Positions 18,993 through 23,841 of a stretch of 23,841 nt of DNA are shown in pieces; the stretch's first letter is position 1, and the number at the start of each line of letters is the position of its first letter. A program made the translations under genes and the position numbers. The stretch lies in IMG/VR virus record IMGVR_UViG_3300035670_001244, positions 1-23,841 of that record; one strand, written 5' to 3'. This DNA comes from a virus. The notes under the pieces were generated by a model. The model made no database searches, was not told the DNA's origin, and worked only from the letters and a program-made list of their open reading frames with translations.

Positions 18993-20276
18993 TTACATGA
19001 CAGGGTGAAGGATAGACTGGATCATTGAGCGACTGCCGGCCGTGCTCGACAGTCGCTGCAGCTCGGCGTTAAGCACGCGCTCGTCGTAGTACTCAAGCGC
19101 CTGGAGATGGCCGTTGAGGTAGTTGGTGCCGTCACTGCCCAGGCGGGCTTGCGTGGCCGCCGGGATGGCCCCAGGAGCGCCCAGCACAGCCGCGCCGCTG
19201 TTGACGCTTGCCGCCGCGTTGCCAGCAGCCCAAGTTCCCGCCAGACGGTACGCCGCCGCGCTGATGGTGCCCGCGTCAATGGTGGCCTGATCCACCCCGC
19301 CCGAGCGGATGTACAGCTCCGGGTTGGTGGTGTTGCCACGCAGGGCGATGATGTTGTCGGCTGTAGCGTCGTCGAACTGCACCAGCGGGCGTGTGCCGCT
19401 GACGGTGGACGGCAGAGCGCGGACGAGGACGCCGCCACGGCCTGCTTGCCAGAAGTTGCTGAAGTTGCTGCCGGTGATGGTGGCTACGTCGGCGCTGCGG
19501 GTCAGGGCTGTGGTGGTCGTGGGGATGTAGCTGGTGGCGAAGGACCCAAGCTCTACCTGCAAACCCCATGTGTAGAGTCCGATCACGCCATTTGGTGTGT
19601 AATTCAGACCATATACAAAAACCTGCCGGAAAGTATTGCCGGTAGATGCAGGATCAGCGCCGACAACCAATTTATACCAACCATTCGGATACGGAATAAT
19701 CTGGGCAAAACCAGTAGACCCACCAGGCGAACCAATTGAAGATTGAGCCACTACTTGGCCCGTCGACAAATTAAAATCAACTCGCCTACCAGAACTACCA
19801 ACACTTCCAATGTGCTCAATTCTTATTTGGTCTACGCCAGCCGCCTTGAAGAATCCAGAAAAAACTGTCGTGCTATCTGATGTTATGCCCATGACGTAAA
19901 TACGCATGTAACCGCCGTTCAAGATTAACTTGTCGGCGGTAAGCGTGTTGTCAGGTGCTGTTTCTTGGTTTACCGCATAAGTTGCGTTGACATAGGTAAA
20001 ACCAGATATGTCTTCTGATGGAAACAAATAATTTGTTCTGTCCTCCTCAATCAACAGCCCTTTACACACCAATGTAATTGGGTCGTAGTCAAATCGTGGC
20101 TGATTATCTGCCGCCGAGGTAACATACCCGCTATTATTTACATAGGCGGCGGGATTAGAGGCGCTTGTAGTGCGTGTAAATGTAATCCGCGAATCTAATG
20201 AAGCCGCTGTAAAGTCAAGCGCCAATTTAGGTAGCACTCGCTCTACGGCTGTTAATCCAAAAGAAGGCGTAATCAT
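18993..20276 (-). CDS. Tail receptor-binding-type protein with LamG/concanavalin-like fold
   Basis: This protein has 427 residues when started at the ATG at 20276, one base after the tailspike stop, with GAGAG upstream. The frame continues upstream only as a read-through of the tailspike gene. It shows LDFTAASLDSRITFTRTTSA, then PRFDYDPITLVCKGLLIEED followed by RTNYLFPSED, a combination common in phage tail and head-fibre proteins with jelly-roll carbohydrate-binding domains. A second jelly-roll-like part starts near ADVATITGSNFSNFWQAGRG and ends with the YYDERVLNAELQRL segment. The first 235 or so residues are encoded by A+T-rich DNA, the rest by GC-rich DNA. It is likely a host-recognition protein. 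Confidence 0.72.
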   Translation of the reverse strand: MITPSFGLTAVERVLPKLALDFTAASLDSRITFTRTTSASNPAAYVNNSGYVTSAADNQPRFDYDPITLVCKGLLIEEDRTNYLFPSEDISGFTYVNATYAVNQETAPDNTLTADKLILNGGYMRIYVMGITSDSTTVFSGFFKAAGVDQIRIEHIGSVGSSGRRVDFNLSTGQVVAQSSIGSPGGSTGFAQIIPYPNGWYKLVVGADPASTGNTFRQVFVYGLNYTPNGVIGLYTWGLQVELGSFATSYIPTTTTALTRSADVATITGSNFSNFWQAGRGGVLVRALPSTVSGTRPLVQFDDATADNIIALRGNTTNPELYIRSGGVDQATIDAGTISAAAYRLAGTWAAGNAAASVNSGAAVLGAPGAIPAATQARLGSDGTNYLNGHLQALEYYDERVLNAELQRLSSTAGSRSMIQSILHPVM

Positions 20277-21600
20277 TTTAACTCTCGAATGTGATTTTAA
20301 ACGTCTTGGTTGCACCAGAGTCATTGCGAACTCTGAACTGGCCGCTGGCGTTTGGCCCAATTTGTACGTTGGTCGCCGATAGGGTGGTCGGCTGAAAATT
20401 TCTGAAAATGATGTTAGCGCCGTTGTAGCCAAGCGTATACAGCGTCCCAACCGGAGCAACATCTGAGTACCCACATTTACCTTGGTACGCAGAGTCAAAC
20501 CCAGTCACATCCTCAATCGTCACCCACATCCCACCAAAGTTAGCCTGCGACAAAAATTGAGTTAGATTGCTGCTAGTTGCAGCGTCTGCGAGCGTGACGT
20601 AGACCGATTCATCGATTTCTTTTGTGCAGGGCGTTGGGCCATCATCGGTAAAGAAAATGACGTTACCGACCCATGTATTGTTTTGCAGCCTTACGATGCC
20701 GCCGTCCCGACGCACATGAACTTGGTTGCTGCCGCTGCCAAAAACGTTGTTCTTGATCGTTGCGTAGACCGGGCCAGTAGAACCAAACAACTCGATGTGT
20801 TTAACAGAGGTGTCGAGAATGTTATCTGCGACAAGAAGACCAGACGTCGGGTCTATTGTTGCCGTGATGGTGCGAACACCGTACTGGCAAGACTTGACGT
20901 TGTTGCTAGACACGACACCATCGGCAGTATCAAAGTAAATAGCGGTAACGCAGTTTTCAAACGTGTTGCCGGTGATGGAGTAGCGTTCGTTGCCTGTAAA
21001 AACACCATCATTGCAGTTTTTGAATGTGCAGTTACTGACTTGCAGCCTTGCACCCGTCGCCACTCCAACACCGAACGCATGATGGTCTGTGCCTGCACCG
21101 CCACAATCTCTGAACACGCAGTTGGTGATGACCACATCATCAACAGATTTTGTTTGCAGCCCGTCCCGCGTAACGTTGGCAAACACGCAATCGCTGACCA
21201 TCAAACCGCTGCGTTTTGTTCCCACAGATCCGCTAGTCGTATTGTGAACAAAGCCGTATCCAAACCCAGGTGGGCCGCCACCATCACCGGAATGAATGAA
21301 CCGGCAGTCGAATACACGCACGTCTAGTGAATTGATGACGACACATGCGCCAGTGACGTAGCCATTGCAATCGAAGGTCAAGCCTTGAATTGTCAGTCCA
21401 CCAATGTTTGTAAACTCAAGCTGCGATGGCTGGACGGTTGCAAATACTGTCGCGCCGTCGCCAGTAACAGAAATATTGTTTAAGTCCTGAATGAAAACTC
21501 GTGCTCGAATGTTGTATTTGCCTCGCGGAAAATACAAGATGCTGTCGTCCGTCATTACGTCAACAGCCAATTGGATCGCAGCCGTATCATCCTTCACCCC
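19565..21600. other. A+T-rich island across two receptor-binding genes
   Basis: Base composition drops clearly and abruptly compared with the GC-rich sequence on both sides. The island starts in the tailspike just after the DFGAVGDGVKDD segment (about residue 290) and ends near residue 237 of the next gene, at the conserved GLYTWGLQVELGSF segment. Edges were judged by eye. Confidence 0.65.
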
Positions 21601-22470
21601 ATCACCCACAGCACCGAAATCGCGCACGCTGACGGTCTCACGCAGTTTGGCCTGCACCGTGGTGGCGACAGCGTTGGTGCCTGCAGCCACGTGCGTGACT
21701 GCACTGGAGTCCACCGGTCCGGTGACGGGCAACGCGCGACCGTAGCGCGCCAGGATCACGGCACCGTTGGCCGGGGCGCTGGTGAACACCAGCGTGGCGC
21801 TAGTGAGCGTGTAGTCGGTGCCAGGCACCTGGGTGACACCCGAGATCGACACGTCGAGGTTGGCCAGCGCTGCCGGGTCCTCGGTCAAAGCGAACTGCGT
21901 CGTTGAGCCGTTGCCGGTAAACGTGTCGAACCTCGTCGTGCCGTAGGCGATGCCCGTGGCCAGCTGCGACAGTGCGTAGTTGGCAAGGTTCGATCCCGTC
22001 GAGTCCCAGCCGATCAGCTCGTTGGGTTCAGGGTTGGGCAGCTGCACGTTGGCCGTCGAGTTGACCGGCACCAACAGCGCACGGTCCAGGCGCTCTTCGA
22101 GCTGCTGGATCTGGATGACCGTGCGGTCAAACGTGTCCTCGATGACGCGGGCGTTGAACGCACCGCCGCCCAGCAGGTCGGTCGTCTGCTCGTACTCCAG
22201 GTCCCCGACGATCGTGAGCTTCTGGCCCGACGGCAGCGGCGAGCCGCTGATCGGGTAGGTGATCGTGCCGCCAGGCGAGGCGTCCTGGTCGACGTTCAGG
22301 CTGACGCTGTAGTCGCTGTTCAGCACCAGCGAGGTCTCGATGCCCAGCGAGTCCATCTTGGTGACCAACAGGTCGCCGGCCGCGAAGGTCTTGAAGCTGA
22401 AACTGAACGTCGTGGTGACGCCGTTGCCCGAAAACGGGCCGGCGCGACGGGCGGTGGCGGGTACGGTCAT
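20278..22470 (-). CDS. Tailspike protein with virion-anchor domain and pectate-lyase-like beta-helix
   Basis: This is a 730-residue protein. Residues 1-135 resemble the podovirus fibre/spike anchor that binds the tail (GPFSGNGVTTTFSFSFKTFA, then QTTDLLGGGAFNARVIEDTF, then RTVIQIQQLEERLDRALL). Residues about 178-248 form a second beta domain (FDTFTGNGSTTQFALTEDPA). SVRDFGAVGDGVKDDTAAIQ at 281-300 begins a right-handed beta-helix of the pectate-lyase type that fills most of the rest, ending in a small C-terminal domain. It probably binds and may cleave host surface polysaccharide. The beta-helix part is encoded by A+T-rich DNA. AGGAG lies nine bases before the ATG at 22470. The catalytic residues cannot be named. 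Confidence 0.88.
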   Translation of the reverse strand: MTVPATARRAGPFSGNGVTTTFSFSFKTFAAGDLLVTKMDSLGIETSLVLNSDYSVSLNVDQDASPGGTITYPISGSPLPSGQKLTIVGDLEYEQTTDLLGGGAFNARVIEDTFDRTVIQIQQLEERLDRALLVPVNSTANVQLPNPEPNELIGWDSTGSNLANYALSQLATGIAYGTTRFDTFTGNGSTTQFALTEDPAALANLDVSISGVTQVPGTDYTLTSATLVFTSAPANGAVILARYGRALPVTGPVDSSAVTHVAAGTNAVATTVQAKLRETVSVRDFGAVGDGVKDDTAAIQLAVDVMTDDSILYFPRGKYNIRARVFIQDLNNISVTGDGATVFATVQPSQLEFTNIGGLTIQGLTFDCNGYVTGACVVINSLDVRVFDCRFIHSGDGGGPPGFGYGFVHNTTSGSVGTKRSGLMVSDCVFANVTRDGLQTKSVDDVVITNCVFRDCGGAGTDHHAFGVGVATGARLQVSNCTFKNCNDGVFTGNERYSITGNTFENCVTAIYFDTADGVVSSNNVKSCQYGVRTITATIDPTSGLLVADNILDTSVKHIELFGSTGPVYATIKNNVFGSGSNQVHVRRDGGIVRLQNNTWVGNVIFFTDDGPTPCTKEIDESVYVTLADAATSSNLTQFLSQANFGGMWVTIEDVTGFDSAYQGKCGYSDVAPVGTLYTLGYNGANIIFRNFQPTTLSATNVQIGPNASGQFRVRNDSGATKTFKITFES

Positions 22471-22525
22471 GGATGTCGACTCCTGAACGGATGGTAGGCG
22501 GGCGCCCGTCGCAAACGGACACTCG

Positions 22526-23841
22526 TCACTGTTTGGATTCCGGGCTGGCGGTGCCGGTGATCAGGCCGCGCGCAACGTCGAGGGGCCCGGTGGGTTCGAT
22601 CTTGCCTTGGGCCACGCCGGCCGCGTAGCCGATCGGCCGAGCCAGGCCGTAAACAGGAATGCCGGTGGCGACGCTGACCAGCGTGGCCACGTCGCGGATC
22701 GCCTTCTGGGCAGAGCCCTCGTCGACGATCGCCTTGTAGACCGACTGCGGTGCGCCGACGGCAGACTCCAAAAGGCTCACCGCAGGCGACAGGCTCACGC
22801 GGTCGTCGAGCGGGTTGTCGTTGAAGCGCTGGACAGCTGCGACACCGAACTGACCGAGGATGGGGATCTGCGCCAGCAAGCCCTTGAGCGTGCCCATGCC
22901 GAACACCTCAGCCAGCCAGTCGTTTAGGTAGCCGTCGTCGTCCTCATCTTCGGGCCCACCGCGGAACGCGAGTGCGATGGCCTCGGCCACCCAGATGGAA
23001 ACCAGGAAGCCCATGGTCACCACGTACAAGGCTTTGCCGGCACCCTTGCGCAAGCCCACCTCGTTGGCGATCTGCTTGAGCGCGGTGCCGTTGGTGTTGG
23101 CCATCATGTTGAAGTAGCCGACGAACTGGGTAAACACCCGGGCGTAGGCCGGGCCCGTCTCCAGGCGGCTGACGTCCTCGGGCAGCGTCGAGCCTTGGGT
23201 TTGACGCACCCGGCTGTCGGCGAAGCGCACTGCGTCGACATCGCTCATCCCTTCAGCCAAGCCCTGGTTGAACGCGGCGTTCCACACGATTGGCGAAAGC
23301 ACGTTGTCGAACGCGGTCTGCAGGAAGTAGGCGTGGCGACTCGACCAGTCCTGCACCTTTTCGTAAACGCTAGGTTGGATCAGGATGGCTTCCATCTGCT
23401 CGTTGAGCACCGACACCTCGTTCTTGGCCCGGTCGTCCATGTAGGGCGAGGCGGCCCACACTTCGCGGCTAAATCGCACCGGGTTGGCGACGTACTGCGC
23501 CAGCGAGCGCATCATGAAGCTCGGTTTAATCAGTACCAGGGTGGACGGCAAGCTGGCGATCTGTTGCAGCGTGTTGCTGACGTTCGTAAACATCAGGTTC
23601 ATGCCGACGCGTGCGCGAACGATTCCGGGCATGCGTGCCCACTTGCCGGTGCCGACGATCGGGGTCTCGACAACCTGCTGCGCGCTGCGCTGCAGCCAGG
23701 GCTGGAGCATCGATTCCAGGGCCGCGGGCTGCAGACGATCGAGCGGCTGGCTCACGGTCTTGCGCGTGAGCAGCTTGCGCACGTCGCGCGCCGGGTTGGT
23801 CATGTGCGAGAACAGCAGCACCTTGTCGATGTGCTGCGACA
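22526..23841 (-). CDS. C-terminal part of a large internal virion (ejection) protein, PLxRFG-like
   Basis: The frame is open through the right edge of the window, so about 438 residues of the C-terminus are seen and the start is missing; the GTG at 23821 is probably internal. It contains long helices (GPAYARVFTQFVGYFNMMAN), one strongly hydrophobic segment (YVVTMGFLVSIWVAEAIALA), then an acidic EDEDDDGYLNDW and PILGQFGVAAVQRFNDNPLD followed by DRVSLSPAVSLLESA. Such ends occur in very long phage proteins annotated as PLxRFG or polyvalent ejection proteins, which enter the cell with the DNA. It lies 55 bp upstream of the tailspike gene in the same direction; that spacer holds only its ribosome site. 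Confidence 0.7.
   Translation of the reverse strand, partial: SQHIDKVLLFSHMTNPARDVRKLLTRKTVSQPLDRLQPAALESMLQPWLQRSAQQVVETPIVGTGKWARMPGIVRARVGMNLMFTNVSNTLQQIASLPSTLVLIKPSFMMRSLAQYVANPVRFSREVWAASPYMDDRAKNEVSVLNEQMEAILIQPSVYEKVQDWSSRHAYFLQTAFDNVLSPIVWNAAFNQGLAEGMSDVDAVRFADSRVRQTQGSTLPEDVSRLETGPAYARVFTQFVGYFNMMANTNGTALKQIANEVGLRKGAGKALYVVTMGFLVSIWVAEAIALAFRGGPEDEDDDGYLNDWLAEVFGMGTLKGLLAQIPILGQFGVAAVQRFNDNPLDDRVSLSPAVSLLESAVGAPQSVYKAIVDEGSAQKAIRDVATLVSVATGIPVYGLARPIGYAAGVAQGKIEPTGPLDVARGLITGTASPESKQ

Noticed and set aside
1-23841. Diversity-generating retroelement, CRISPR array, tRNA genes
   Set aside because: No reverse transcriptase, no template/variable repeat pair near the tail genes, no regularly spaced repeats and no tRNA-like cloverleaf or CCA ends were seen by eye.

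Overview
The window looks like part of a temperate tailed phage, probably a podovirus, that infects a high-GC beta-proteobacterium of the Burkholderiales type. The reasons are the densely packed, GC-rich genes with ATGA/GTGA overlaps, the phage packaging, replication, lysis and tailspike genes, and the Burkholderia/Ralstonia-phage style of the accessory proteins. No host gene, tRNA, rRNA or CRISPR array was seen. The portal, capsid and tail-tube genes must lie outside the window. No tyrosine or serine integrase is present in these 23.8 kb.

Layout. (A) 1-4703, minus strand: a YdaS/Cro-like HTH protein, a primase-polymerase/RecA-like ATPase fusion, a 180-bp non-coding spacer packed with GTTGC/GCAAC pentamers, a small HTH protein, terminase small and large subunits, and the start of a proline-rich virion protein. 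(B) 4704-4786: a divergent control region, the likely genetic switch. (C) 4787-15843, plus strand: an XRE-type repressor candidate, small unknown proteins, then the replication and recombination genes (DUF2800 nuclease, DUF2815 ssDNA-binding protein, family B DNA polymerase, VRR-NUC nuclease, NrdR-like zinc ribbon, SNF2-type helicase), a run of small accessory genes, a T7 gp1.7-like DUF3310 protein, and a VC1465/XafT-like Xer recombination activation factor. (D) 15840-23841, minus strand, read from high to low coordinates: the C-terminus of a large internal virion protein, a beta-helix tailspike, a second receptor-binding-type protein, a small beta protein, a zincin-like protein, a lysis cassette (coiled-coil membrane protein, 30-residue membrane peptide, GH108 endolysin, 3TM-type holin) and a second beta-helix protein.

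Two signals outside the genes stand out. First, a 16-bp palindrome with consensus TGTAGCAnnTGCTACA recurs at six clear and two weaker places, nearly all between genes and mostly just upstream of gene starts; it looks like the operator of the phage regulon. Second, one operator overlaps a 28-bp sequence at 15367-15394 that resembles bacterial dif: on the minus strand it has a good XerC arm, a central hexamer identical to E. coli dif, and a degenerate XerD arm. It lies 47 bp upstream of the XafT-like gene. This suggests a tailed phage that integrates at the host dif site with the host XerCD recombinases and its own activation factor, as the satellite phage TLC-phi does in Vibrio cholerae. This is an inference from sequence and was not tested.

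The tailspike region carries an A+T-rich island (about 19565-21600) with sharp edges inside two genes, as expected for exchanged host-range modules.
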